Below the pieces are notes generated by a model. The model saw only the letters and a list, made by a program, of their open reading frames with translations. It was not told where the DNA came from and did not search any database. A DNA stretch of 64,000 bases from a virus: the IMG/VR virus record IMGVR_UViG_3300031963_008656, positions 64,001-128,000 of that record; one strand, 5' to 3'. This document shows positions 34,868 to 42,721 of the stretch, piece by piece. Both the position numbers and the translations under genes were made by a program. Every line of letters starts with the position of its first letter. Position 1 is the first letter of the stretch.

Positions 34868-35113
34868 ATGTTTACCATACAAGAACTTACACAGAAATTT
34901 CATGCGCTTGATGACAGCACAAAAGACAAGGTGTTTGAACAGGTGACCAAGAACGCAGCTCAGTATAATGAAATTATACCCAACGTCCCATTATTTCTTT
35001 ACATACTGCAAGGTGATGGTGGTGTTCCTGTGTGGGCCAAAAACAGTTCAATTCTGTTGCAGTATAAGGCTTGGGCATCAAACCCAAAAAATCGATCTAA
35101 ACTGCAAAGCTAG
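34868..35113 (+). CDS. small protein downstream of adhesin
   Basis: 81 aa from ATG 34868 ([16 protein letters not shown]), 1 nt after the adhesin stop; a start at 34850 would run inside the adhesin. Helical and charged, with [20 protein letters not shown] in the centre. May be a fibre assembly factor, by position only. Its end overlaps the convergent IscA-like gene by 17 nt. Confidence 0.65.
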   Translation: MFTIQELTQKFHALDDSTKDKVFEQVTKNAAQYNEIIPNVPLFLYILQGDGGVPVWAKNSSILLQYKAWASNPKNRSKLQS

Positions 35114-35417
35114 ATCCACAACCACAGGTTGAAGAAGCCTGTGGATTGTTGATTACAAAACTGGCACTCATCAAATCTTCTTTGTAGTCAATTGATGCGC
35201 CGTTGAGATATTGCATGCTCATAGCATCCACAACTACCTTGACTTCATCATATGCAAAGTCAAAATCATCTTCGTTTTTGGTTTCTTCAAATGTGAATCC
35301 ATAACTGAATCCTGAACAGCCGCCGCCCTGCACAAACACTCTGAGCATGAGATTAGGGTTATTTTCTTCAGCAATCAGTTCGCGTAATTTTGACACAGCA
35401 CCAGTTTCTAAATTCAT
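35097..35417 (-). CDS. A-type Fe-S carrier (IscA/ErpA-like)
   Basis: 106 aa from ATG 35417, coupled to the SOD stop as TAATG; the longer frame to 35519 lies inside SOD. The three family cysteines are present: [11 protein letters not shown] and the C-terminal CGCGSSF. Length fits IscA (107 aa). It would carry or deliver Fe-S clusters, for example to the two radical SAM enzymes at 13-17 kb (inference). Host-like, possibly acquired. Confidence 0.92.
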   Translation of the reverse strand: MNLETGAVSKLRELIAEENNPNLMLRVFVQGGGCSGFSYGFTFEETKNEDDFDFAYDEVKVVVDAMSMQYLNGASIDYKEDLMSASFVINNPQASSTCGCGSSFAV

Positions 35418-35965
35418 TATAGTCTTTCGTTGCAAACGTCCCAGTTGATTATCTTCCACACGTTGTTGAGATAACCTTCTTTGTCCGCTTGATAATCTAA
35501 CGCCCATGCATGTTCCCACCAGTCTACCAAACAGCAGATGTCTGTGCGTACAGCATGATTGGCGATGGTCTTGATGTCACCACCAGTACTCAAATACACC
35601 CAACCTGATCCTTGGATCTTCATGGCAGTTTCTTTGAACTGCTCCTTGAAGTCTTCCCAAGTTTTAAATTTTTCTTCTATCAACGCGAGTACTGCGCCGC
35701 GGGGACGGTTGGTAGCTTTAGGAGCCCTAAGCTGAGGGAAGAACTTATTGTGTAAAAAACTGCCAGCACGATTAAAATCCGCATTGCCTTCTCCTGCGTT
35801 GTAACGCTTTGCATAGCCTTTGGCCAAGTGGTCAAAGTGATAGTCTATTGTGGCTCGGCTCATCACAGGCTCAAGATCCTTGATGCCGTAGGGCAAAGGA
35901 GTGGTTTCCAGTTTTGCCGGACGTGTGCTTGCTTCTACAAGATTGATGTGATTGCGAATTTCCAT
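35417..35965 (-). CDS. sodB-like: Fe/Mn superoxide dismutase
   Basis: 182 aa, cytosolic (no signal peptide). Metal-ligand positions are recognisable: [11 protein letters not shown] (first His), FLHNKFF (second), and the [15 protein letters not shown] signature with Asp and His. Slightly shorter than E. coli SodB (193 aa). It turns superoxide into H2O2 and O2, a plausible aid during infection. TAATG overlap with the IscA-like gene puts both in one operon. Confidence 0.93.
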   Translation of the reverse strand: MEIRNHINLVEASTRPAKLETTPLPYGIKDLEPVMSRATIDYHFDHLAKGYAKRYNAGEGNADFNRAGSFLHNKFFPQLRAPKATNRPRGAVLALIEEKFKTWEDFKEQFKETAMKIQGSGWVYLSTGGDIKTIANHAVRTDICCLVDWWEHAWALDYQADKEGYLNNVWKIINWDVCNERL

Positions 35966-35973
35966 AAACTTAT

Positions 35974-36975
35974 TTATTTTGCAATGTCGGCAATTTCTGC
36001 AATCTCAGTTATTTCGCCAGTGTAAAAAAACACCAGTTTTTCGTTAGGGGTTTTATAACAACTTTTTTGTGGGTCCACCCAAGGTACTAGTTTTTCTAAA
36101 TCCAGTGGTTCTTCAATGTTGTAGACCCATGCTTGTACAGGTTCGTTTTTCAATCTAACTGAATCTCTGTTCCACTGCCCCAACAACATGCCATAACTAA
36201 AACTCCACTCTTGTGGTTTTCGATGCACAAAATTTACTTTCCAAACTTCTGGATTGTATCTAATCAATGGCACAGTTTCTTCAGTGCAATGCACTTCGAT
36301 GGTGATGGGTGTGGGTTTTTGTTCAGTCCAGTCTTTACAAAAACGACGCCACCAGGTTTGTATTTGCATGCCCGTGGCCAACTGTGTTTGTAAAAACTGA
36401 GGAATGTATTCTGGATCGTATTTGGTATGACGAACAATTGTACGGTCCAGGCGCATTTGTTGAGCCACATCATCAAAATGCATTTCTATTCCATGGTCAA
36501 CATTGTCTAGTCCCAACATCTGTTCAAAATGTTCAGTTGACTCGATCAACGTACCAGGTCCCCATTGCGTAAAATTTGATTTAGGAGTACCGTACACAAT
36601 TACTGGAATATTTTCAGCTGGCAATCCATTCAAGATCAACGCTGCCAGTCGATTGTTGCCCACAGTAACATCGCCGGTGTCACACATCACAAATGGAGGA
36701 AAGAAAAACTTTTCTCGGCGGTACTTGTATGTCATGTCGTTTATTTTGCTAATTTTTCTTGACGCATCAGCATCATCAGACTCTATTGCAGTTTTGACCA
36801 CACTGTTGAAACAAGTTTCTACATATGAATCATAAAACGCCTGGGGAATCCCAGTCAAATAATACATTTTGAGATCAGGCATGGTTTCAAGCCAGCCGGT
36901 TCCATATTTGCGAACTATGTAGCTTGGACCGTTTTTTTGATCGGTAAGATATTGTATGCTTTCTTTTACTGACAT
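35974..36975 (-). CDS. ParB-like domain protein, unknown
   Basis: 333 aa from ATG 36975 (TAATG with upstream stop). Residues about 100-135 (DTGDVTVGNNRLAALILNG, then IPVIVYG) resemble the ParB/sulfiredoxin N-terminal fold, G-x-NRL-x-A-L-x-x-G. The remainder has no known motif and ends in a repetitive ITEIAEIADIAK. Could be a CTP-dependent ParB-like switch or nuclease; only the short motif supports this. Confidence 0.65.
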   Translation of the reverse strand: MSVKESIQYLTDQKNGPSYIVRKYGTGWLETMPDLKMYYLTGIPQAFYDSYVETCFNSVVKTAIESDDADASRKISKINDMTYKYRREKFFFPPFVMCDTGDVTVGNNRLAALILNGLPAENIPVIVYGTPKSNFTQWGPGTLIESTEHFEQMLGLDNVDHGIEMHFDDVAQQMRLDRTIVRHTKYDPEYIPQFLQTQLATGMQIQTWWRRFCKDWTEQKPTPITIEVHCTEETVPLIRYNPEVWKVNFVHRKPQEWSFSYGMLLGQWNRDSVRLKNEPVQAWVYNIEEPLDLEKLVPWVDPQKSCYKTPNEKLVFFYTGEITEIAEIADIAK

Positions 36976-37643
36976 TATTGTTCCCTCTTTGTTGGCATTA
37001 ATCGATAACCTAGACCTTTGACAAATTCCCATGACATTGAGTCTGCTTCAAAGTCTTCTCGCATGGCTGTGCCACCATGCAGTTTGCAAAAACTATATTC
37101 TGTTGCGTAAAAATTCATTCCAGTAAAATAACTTATGTTTGCTAATCTTTCAAGCCCCAGGCCATGATTGTGAGTACACATCTGCCAACTGTGCCCGGCC
37201 ACTATCCAATGTCTACAAGGCTCCGGTAACAAGGAAGTGTGATGTAAAAAATCAACATCATTGTTAAAAAAAATACTTTGTTCGTTGTCTAACAAATATC
37301 GTTGCACAAGATGTGATGTTTGCTCATGTTGTCCTGAACTTTTTAAGATATTTAATGCAACCCAAAGATCTGCGTCTGTTGGTGTTTCTGTTGGATTGTT
37401 TCGTAGATCATTATTGTAAGTCCAACAGTACCGCTGAAAAGTGTTACGCAGACTCCGATCGTTCCAGTCAAATCGATTGTGTGTTAGGCTGTTGACTATA
37501 CATTTGAAATTGTATTCTCGCAACTGATGTATGAGATTTGCATAAAAATAGTCTTTAAAAAATTGCCCGCCTGCAGGCTCCCAACAATCCAACAAGATCA
37601 ATCCATCTACAGTTGGTATTGTGTTGGTTTTTGAAACTATCAT
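36975..37643 (-). CDS. hypothetical protein
   Basis: 222 aa, starts MIVSKTNTIPTVDGLILLDCWEP. Rich in His, Trp and Tyr (HSWQMCTHNHGLGLERL), no recognised motif. Coupled by ATGA to IF-1 upstream and by TAATG to the ParB-like gene downstream. Confidence 0.7.
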   Translation of the reverse strand: MIVSKTNTIPTVDGLILLDCWEPAGGQFFKDYFYANLIHQLREYNFKCIVNSLTHNRFDWNDRSLRNTFQRYCWTYNNDLRNNPTETPTDADLWVALNILKSSGQHEQTSHLVQRYLLDNEQSIFFNNDVDFLHHTSLLPEPCRHWIVAGHSWQMCTHNHGLGLERLANISYFTGMNFYATEYSFCKLHGGTAMREDFEADSMSWEFVKGLGYRLMPTKREQ

Positions 37644-37861
37644 TTGCGTCTTGTGATACGACCTCGTGATAGATCGTATGGGCTGAATACAATTTCTACT
37701 CGATCGCCAAGAAGAACTTTGATGTTGTTGGTCCGCATACGCCCTGACAGGTATCCAATCACCACATTATCTATGCTATCTAATCTGATGCGAAACATAG
37801 CGGCAGGCAAAATCTCCTCTACTGTTCCTTCCATACTGATTGTTTCTTCTTGTTTGGCCAT
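37640..37861 (-). CDS. infA-like: translation initiation factor IF-1 homologue
   Basis: 73 aa, against 72 in E. coli. The S1/OB-fold pattern is clear: MEGTVEEILPAAMFRIRL at 10-27, GYLSGRMRTNNIKVLLGD and the ending SPYDLSRGRITRRK. IF-1 binds the 30S A site and helps start selection, including on leaderless mRNAs with IF-2/IF-3. It lies in an operon after the fatty-acid genes and a WYL_2-like gene. A phage copy may compete with or replace the host factor. Confidence 0.93.
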   Translation of the reverse strand: MAKQEETISMEGTVEEILPAAMFRIRLDSIDNVVIGYLSGRMRTNNIKVLLGDRVEIVFSPYDLSRGRITRRK

Positions 37862-37873
37862 ATAAGTGTTTAC

Positions 37874-38260
37874 TTATTCGAATTTCAATTCCGCAGTGAT
37901 CTTCTTCAGTCGATCAAAACGGAAACTGCGCCATTCTTGTTTTTCTAGGTCAAACACACGAAGGCTATGTGGATCAGGTTCCTTGCGCGGTTTTTTGCTT
38001 TCTTTAACAATACCATCCACTGGTAATACTGGAGTTATTGCAGCTGAGGGAATGAAATCCCAGTTGAGTGTGCAAAGCATTTCGCGATCGGTGCCATCTG
38101 CTTTGACAAAGGTCACTTTGATGGTACTTTTTTGTAGCAGGCTCTTGATCCAATCACGGATGATGGCCTTGTTGACATCATCTGCCTCTTGATATTGTGT
38201 GCCTGGCGCTCCCTTGAGCAGTCGCACCACTTCTTGTTTTTCCCATGTAGCCATATCCAT
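37874..38260 (-). CDS. WYL_2/DUF2693-like SH3-fold protein
   Basis: 128 aa from ATG 38260, with SD AGAGGAG 8 nt before; ATG 38302, which forms ATGA with the ketosynthase stop, would add 14 residues. The C-terminal half has TIKVTFVKADGTDREM, LNWDFIP and VFDLEKQEWRSFRFDRL, the pattern of the WYL_2 family common in T4-like phages. Function unknown; possibly ligand or nucleic-acid binding. Confidence 0.75.
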   Translation of the reverse strand: MDMATWEKQEVVRLLKGAPGTQYQEADDVNKAIIRDWIKSLLQKSTIKVTFVKADGTDREMLCTLNWDFIPSAAITPVLPVDGIVKESKKPRKEPDPHSLRVFDLEKQEWRSFRFDRLKKITAELKFE

Positions 38261-38298
38261 TTGGAGTTCTCCTCTATAAGTTAATTGACGTTTTTTCT

Positions 38299-39459
38299 TC
38301 ATGCTAAAAATTTTGTCAATGCCAGCACCACATTGGTACCACCAAATGCAAAGCTGTTGTTCAAACACACATCTTGTTCATGCTCAACAACCTCAGTTGG
38401 TAGGTACACACCTTCAGGAATTGCAGGATCAGGATCAGTTAGATTCCAATTGGGAATAATTTGATTTGTTTTTAGCACAGCCAAACAAGCCAGCAGTTCC
38501 ATGGCTCCAGAGTTGCCCAACAAGTGCCCGTGCAGTGCCTTGGTTGAACTGATGGGAACGCCACTGCCAAATACTTTTTGTATACTACTTAATTCAACCA
38601 AGTCTCCAACAGGTGTGCCTGTGCCATGTGCGTTGATATAGGTCACACGACTTGGATCAATACCATTCAGTGCAGATTGCATGGCAGAGATCTGACCTTG
38701 TTCACTGGGCTTGGTTAGAGTTTCGCTGCCACAACTGATACCATATCCCACAATTTCTGCATGTATCACAGCATTTCGAACCAGCGCATGATCCAAACTT
38801 TCTAGAACATAAACAACACTGCCTTCGCCCAAGATGATGCCATCTCGTGTGGCACTGAATGGTGCAGACTTTGTGCCCATGGCCCGCATGGCCCGCCATT
38901 GGTCCACTAAAATGGGACTGAGGCAAAATTCGGCGCCGCCGGCTGCCATAACGCTGACCTCGCCATGTTTGATGGCTTTGTATGCTTCTCCAATAGACAC
39001 ACTGCTGGAAGCACATGCCGCTGTGTGTGTGAACACAGGACCTGTGATGTTGTCTTTTGACGCAATAAAACTGGCTGCGCCACTGCTCATTGATGATACC
39101 AAACTGTTTGGACGCACTCGACCTTTATCCTGGAATTCAAGAATGGTGTTGTTCACTTCGTAGGCAGCACCTGCGCCTGTACCAATGTAAACACCATCCA
39201 CACTGGTTTTTGCATCTGCTTTTGCTTGTTGGTATGCCAGCATGGTGGCGCGAGCAAACAAACTTGTGGCCGCAGTATCATAACGATCAAATTGATCATT
39301 GATGTTGCTGTGTCCTAATCCAACCTTGGCAGTGTTGGCCTGGAGAGTTTCACTAAAAATGATGCCTGATGTTCCTGCATACATGGCAGCAACAACTTGA
39401 TCATAACTATTGCCCAATGGAGTAATGCAACCCACTCCTGTAATAACTACTCTATTCAT
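38299..39459 (-). CDS. fabF-like: beta-ketoacyl-ACP synthase (KAS II, FabF-like)
   Basis: 386 aa. Catalytic triad is intact: Cys149 in TAACASSS, His278 in NAHGTGTPVGD and His312 in LHGHLLGNSG, with Lys307 in SSTK. Near-terminal NNSFAFGGTN is also FabF-like. It condenses acyl-ACP with malonyl-ACP to lengthen fatty acids. Slightly shorter than FabF (about 412). ATGA overlap with the desaturase, which itself overlaps ACP, gives one three-gene operon. No ketoreductase, dehydratase or enoyl reductase is in the window, so host enzymes must finish the cycle. Confidence 0.94.
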   Translation of the reverse strand: MNRVVITGVGCITPLGNSYDQVVAAMYAGTSGIIFSETLQANTAKVGLGHSNINDQFDRYDTAATSLFARATMLAYQQAKADAKTSVDGVYIGTGAGAAYEVNNTILEFQDKGRVRPNSLVSSMSSGAASFIASKDNITGPVFTHTAACASSSVSIGEAYKAIKHGEVSVMAAGGAEFCLSPILVDQWRAMRAMGTKSAPFSATRDGIILGEGSVVYVLESLDHALVRNAVIHAEIVGYGISCGSETLTKPSEQGQISAMQSALNGIDPSRVTYINAHGTGTPVGDLVELSSIQKVFGSGVPISSTKALHGHLLGNSGAMELLACLAVLKTNQIIPNWNLTDPDPAIPEGVYLPTEVVEHEQDVCLNNSFAFGGTNVVLALTKFLA

Positions 39460-40205
39460 GTTTTGATCAGTCGAATAAATTGTGCCGCATAGTCAACTTC
39501 CCACCACTGCTCACGTTGATTCCACCGTTGTGGATTGGCATGATGATTGTTGTGCCATTCTCCAATGACTAGGGCTAGATAGCTATTTGAACTGGTATCC
39601 TTTGTGGCATGATTCTGATAGGTGGTCAAACCGTGAGTGTGACACACGGTGTTCACAAAACCCATGGCCAACAATGCTCCTGCATTAGCAATACTATAGC
39701 ACAAAAACAATACGGGGTCAATGGCCAATAGCACCAATGCAAACGTCAAAACAATCAATGCGTAATAATTGTGAGTGAACTTCATCCAAGGATCTCTTAG
39801 ATCTCTAATGCCATCCCACATGCTGAGATTGGACAAGTTCCAATTGAACAGTATCACATTGAGAATTCCAATGTCTGGAGCATGTGGATCTTGTGCAGTG
39901 TCTGTGTGTACATGATGGGCTCGGTGGATGATGGAATAACCAACTGGTGACCCAAAACAGGCCAAACAAGAACTCACACACAAAAATGCATGCCAAAACG
40001 GAGTGACTGTGTAACTGCGGTGTGAGAAGTATCTATGCAATCCTGCATGGTGTGAGATGAACAACAAAAAACTGTAAAAGAACACAAGGTATATTGCGTA
40101 CCACCAATGCCATTGATATACCAATACTGGTATGCCCAGCATCGCAACAATCAATTGAACTGAGAGAACCTGTTTGGTTCTGTCAGGATCACCTTGCCAA
40201 ATCAT
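39456..40205 (-). CDS. membrane fatty-acid desaturase (delta-9 type)
   Basis: 249 aa. Three histidine boxes hold the di-iron site: H57RYFSH62, H94RAHH98 and H218NNHH222. Four or more hydrophobic stretches (about 15-50, 72-92, 147-185) place it in the inner membrane. The layout matches acyl-CoA/acyl-lipid delta-9 desaturases. It would put a double bond into acyl chains using O2 and an electron donor, making membranes more fluid. Between ACP and KAS genes, each overlap being ATGA. Confidence 0.93.
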   Translation of the reverse strand: MIWQGDPDRTKQVLSVQLIVAMLGIPVLVYQWHWWYAIYLVFFYSFLLFISHHAGLHRYFSHRSYTVTPFWHAFLCVSSCLACFGSPVGYSIIHRAHHVHTDTAQDPHAPDIGILNVILFNWNLSNLSMWDGIRDLRDPWMKFTHNYYALIVLTFALVLLAIDPVLFLCYSIANAGALLAMGFVNTVCHTHGLTTYQNHATKDTSSNSYLALVIGEWHNNHHANPQRWNQREQWWEVDYAAQFIRLIKT

Positions 40206-40480
40206 TTTTTAACACGATTGACCGGATCGTTCACAGCTTCGGTCAAACTGTCAATGATTTCTGCCAAGTTAGCTGGCTGACTCATGTCAGCAGAGTTTAC
40301 TTTGATGCCAAGTTCATCTTCAACATCAAATATCATTTCAATCACAGACAGTGAATCAATCTTGGGATTGATATTTTGCAAGTCTGCAAGAGGTGCATCC
40401 TCTGCAAAGTTGTCAATGTCTAGATCGTACTGTTTTTTGCAAATCCTCAAAATAACTGTTTTGACTTCGTCGCGTGTCAT
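40202..40480 (-). CDS. acpP-like: acyl carrier protein
   Basis: 92 aa, acidic. The phosphopantetheine serine is Ser43 in KIDSLSVIEMIFDVEDELGI, with the usual acidic helix II. N-terminal DEVKTVILRICKKQYDLD is helix I. Slightly longer than AcpP (78 aa). It needs a 4'-phosphopantetheinyl transferase, presumably from the host. First gene of the ACP-desaturase-KAS operon; SD AAAGG. Confidence 0.93.
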   Translation of the reverse strand: MTRDEVKTVILRICKKQYDLDIDNFAEDAPLADLQNINPKIDSLSVIEMIFDVEDELGIKVNSADMSQPANLAEIIDSLTEAVNDPVNRVKK

Positions 40481-40499
40481 GTTTTACCTTTCTATAATT

Positions 40500-40766
40500 T
40501 CATGCAAATTTTAACAAAAATACAAGATACTTTTTCTCATCCACAATCTCAACTTCTCGACTGTATCCATTCATGTGAGTGTCCGATGGCAACAACCGGA
40601 TGCCGTATGTGTCCCGGAACCATGCTATTGTATCCATATCAGTTTTACAATGCGTTCTGCCTTCTTCTGACTGTCGACACTTTTGCATTCGTACCCAAAA
40701 GCCAGCATCACCTAGAATGGTGTCTAGTCTTTTTTCCGGCGTTGAATACAAGTCGTTGTTAGCCAC
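40500..40766 (-). CDS. hypothetical small protein
   Basis: 88 aa with a GTG start that overlaps the previous gene by 8 nt. Has EKRLDTILGDAGFWVRMQKC and two more Cys/His residues; no known motif. Lies just before ACP. Confidence 0.6.
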   Translation of the reverse strand: MANNDLYSTPEKRLDTILGDAGFWVRMQKCRQSEEGRTHCKTDMDTIAWFRDTYGIRLLPSDTHMNGYSREVEIVDEKKYLVFLLKFA

Positions 40767-41157
40767 GGCGCATGGTTGCTATATCATGTGCTTCTTCATT
40801 TGAGAAGATGGGCACAGCATTGGACTTGTGCATGGTACCCACACCAATCATCTTGGTGCCAGTGTACTGCGGAATTGCCTTGCTGGACACAGGGCCCAAC
40901 ACAGAGTCAGCACGACTAGGAATGTTGTGTCCTGTGGGACGGCCTATAGGTGTGCTCAATTTGTAGTCCAGTGCAGGTGCTTTCATGGCACGAGTGCGGC
41001 GCTTTTGGTCAGCATCCACTTCCCACTTCTTTTGCAGTTCTTTCCACGAAGCATCAAGCTCGCGGGCTTTTTTTGCTTCCTCGGCGTTGCGAAACTTGAC
41101 TTTGCCTTTGCGCTTGCCGCCAAGACTGAGACTGGGGTGGTGGAGGTGCATGCTCAT
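40759..41157 (-). CDS. conserved T4-like basic protein
   Basis: 132 aa. Lys-rich N-terminus (GGKRKGKVKFRNAEEAKKAR) with a helical ELQKKWEVDAD region and the phrase RPTGHNIPSRADSVLGP. I recognise it as a conserved protein of T4-like phages; function unknown. ATGA overlap with the 50-aa gene upstream. Confidence 0.75.
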   Translation of the reverse strand: MSMHLHHPSLSLGGKRKGKVKFRNAEEAKKARELDASWKELQKKWEVDADQKRRTRAMKAPALDYKLSTPIGRPTGHNIPSRADSVLGPVSSKAIPQYTGTKMIGVGTMHKSNAVPIFSNEEAHDIATMRRG

Positions 41158-41306
41158 GGTAGGTCTTTCAAAGGTCGCTCAGGGCGGGTGGTACAAAATT
41201 CACAGGTGGGATCGTCACACTTGGAGTCAATCCATTCATTGATCACTGGATTGTAGTAAGCGTCATGCTCCGCAGAATATGCAGTGTCTTTTTCATCATT
41301 GATCAT
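41154..41306 (-). CDS. 50-aa protein with Cys cluster
   Basis: MINDEKDTAYSAEHD start; CDDPTCEFC supplies three cysteines that could bind zinc. Both ends overlap neighbours by ATGA, strong support that it is a gene. Function unknown. Confidence 0.65.
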   Translation of the reverse strand: MINDEKDTAYSAEHDAYYNPVINEWIDSKCDDPTCEFCTTRPERPLKDLP

Positions 41307-41485
41307 TTGCTTCTGGCCTTTCTACATGCTTCGCGCATGGCAGTTGAAAAATCAGGGCTGATTTCGCTCCAAGTGCAGTCAATCCTGCGTTCACTTGATT
41401 GCAAGGAATTACTCCACACAATAAAAACAAACATCAAAATGGCCAGAGCAACCACAGCCAGCATTATCAATGTGTCACGTATCAT
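41303..41485 (-). CDS. 60-aa single-pass membrane protein
   Basis: Hydrophobic residues 6-25 (LIMLAVVALAILMFVFIVW) form one membrane helix; the rest is a small cytoplasmic or periplasmic tail with two Cys. ATGA overlaps on both sides. Confidence 0.65.
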   Translation of the reverse strand: MIRDTLIMLAVVALAILMFVFIVWSNSLQSSERRIDCTWSEISPDFSTAMREACRKARSK

Positions 41486-41712
41486 TTGCGTAGGAGTTCC
41501 ATGGTGTACTCAACATCTCGCATGTGAGCAACAGGCTTGAGCCAGCCGTTGTTGATGCATTCTGCAATGACTTGTTTATATTGTGCAGGACAATGATTAC
41601 TAACTTCAAATCCAGCCCTAGGCACTACTCGAATGCCATCGGGCGAGAATGTGAAATCTGAATCATTTTGACGCAGTGTTTTGTGGGGGCGGCTTGCAGA
41701 AATCTTAATCAT
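41482..41712 (-). CDS. small phage protein, predicted leaderless
   Basis: 76 aa. Basic start (MIKISASRPHKTLRQ), and MRDVEYTMELLRK at the end. Six nt separate the promoter -10 from the ATG and no SD is present, so the transcript probably starts at the A of ATG. First gene of the operon reaching to the ACP region. Confidence 0.7.
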   Translation of the reverse strand: MIKISASRPHKTLRQNDSDFTFSPDGIRVVPRAGFEVSNHCPAQYKQVIAECINNGWLKPVAHMRDVEYTMELLRK

Positions 41713-41718
41713 GCATGC

Positions 41719-41747
41719 AGTATAGCATATCCTGATTTATTGGTCAA
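41719..41747 (-). promoter_or_regulatory. early-type promoter
   Basis: TTGACC (41747-41742), 17 bp, TGC-TATACT (41724-41719). The upstream gene's TAA stop abuts the -35. Six nt before ATG 41712. Confidence 0.72.
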
Positions 41748-42062
41748 TTACTTAAAAAGTATTAAGGCCATCAAAACCGCTTGCACAATGAATCCTGCAC
41801 CCACTGTGATGATGTTGAGCATGTCTTTGAGCACCACTGCCCGTAAGAACAGCAGGACCAGGCCGGCCCACATAAACAGCACAATGTCCAAACTGGGTGT
41901 GCGATCACTAAGTCCGGTCATCAGCGCCAAAAGTGTGGGAATGGTTGCGGCATGAATCACAATGGCCGCTAGCCAACCTAGTGTTTCTGCGGAGATTTTT
42001 GGCAAGTGATCTTTCAGCCAAAGTTGCAGGATTTCGGCTGTGTGTTGCAAGTCAAATTTCAT
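41748..42062 (-). CDS. membrane protein, 2-3 segments
   Basis: 104 aa. Hydrophobic stretches at about 28-48, 58-74 and 82-103 (LGWLAAIVIHAATIPTLLAL; IVLFMWAGLVLLFLRAVV). It overlaps the SleB-like gene by ATGA. The arrangement lysin plus small membrane protein would fit a lysis-linked role, but no holin family is recognised. Confidence 0.7.
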   Translation of the reverse strand: MKFDLQHTAEILQLWLKDHLPKISAETLGWLAAIVIHAATIPTLLALMTGLSDRTPSLDIVLFMWAGLVLLFLRAVVLKDMLNIITVGAGFIVQAVLMALILFK

Positions 42063-42634
42063 CGTTTATCTCCGTAAAAAATGTGTCGGCCAATCTTTTC
42101 AATACGCGGTTTGCCCCAGTTGGGATTCACATAGTCTGCATGATAATATAGGGCGTTTTTCAAGCCAGGCAATCGGAAGTTTTCCAACAGCACCTTCTTG
42201 GCCACTTCTTCGCTTTCGCGCCACAGTGGAGTATAAACTGCTCGTGTTTTGTGATTGGTTTCGCAGTACCAGGAGAACTGGCATACTACCTTTTCATAAA
42301 ACACATTTTTTTGATAAACCACGCCACACACGGAATCAGGAAAACGTCCAGATTCCACACGGTTCATTGTGACTTGAGCCACTGCCACTTTGCCTTCAAA
42401 AGGCTCTGAGGCTGCTTCCCAGTAGATGTTACGGGTAAGGCAGTCCAGTTGTCGAGTGCGCTCGGCAGCAGACACATAGCCTGCTGGTAGATTTCCTGTT
42501 TGTTCGCGCAAGGCATCCAGTCGGCTTTGACACACTGCAATCACAGTGGCAACGACCAACCAGAAGCCTAGGGCTTTCAGGATGCGTGAGCTCCATGTGG
42601 CCCACCTGTTGAGAGAGATAGTTTTTTCTTTCAT
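42059..42634 (-). CDS. SleB-like cell-wall hydrolase
   Basis: 191 aa from ATG 42634 (a GTG at 42667 extends it). One N-terminal membrane segment (about 15-32) then the Hydrolase_2/SleB domain: LTRNIYWEAASEPFEGK, VAVAQVTMNRVES, FSWYC and ALYYHADYVNPNWG. The family cleaves peptidoglycan (lytic transglycosylase or amidase activity); the Glu of YWEAASE is a candidate catalytic residue. Membrane-anchored, so it acts in the periplasm. A second murein enzyme beside the GH19 endolysin. Confidence 0.88.
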   Translation of the reverse strand: MKEKTISLNRWATWSSRILKALGFWLVVATVIAVCQSRLDALREQTGNLPAGYVSAAERTRQLDCLTRNIYWEAASEPFEGKVAVAQVTMNRVESGRFPDSVCGVVYQKNVFYEKVVCQFSWYCETNHKTRAVYTPLWRESEEVAKKVLLENFRLPGLKNALYYHADYVNPNWGKPRIEKIGRHIFYGDKR

Positions 42635-42685
42635 GGTAGTTTTACTTACTGGAATGGTTGCTATCACCGGAATTACCGGGCCAAA

Positions 42686-42712
42686 ATGGTGCCGTTTTTA
42701 AACAAACGGCGC
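42686..42712 (-). other. hairpin after NAD synthetase leader region
   Basis: GCCGTTT-loop-AAACGGC inverted repeat downstream of nadE, between nadE and the SleB-like gene, without a good T-run. It may be a weak terminator or an mRNA structure. Confidence 0.3.
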
Positions 42713-42721
42713 AGTTAACTA

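Noticed and set aside
35418-35519. Longer IscA-like frame
   Set aside because: Lies fully inside the SOD gene; TAATG coupling at 35417 gives the normal family length.
35971-35978. AATAAATA before SOD as late box
   Set aside because: Only 5 nt from the ATG and on the end of the upstream gene; AT-rich chance match cannot be excluded.
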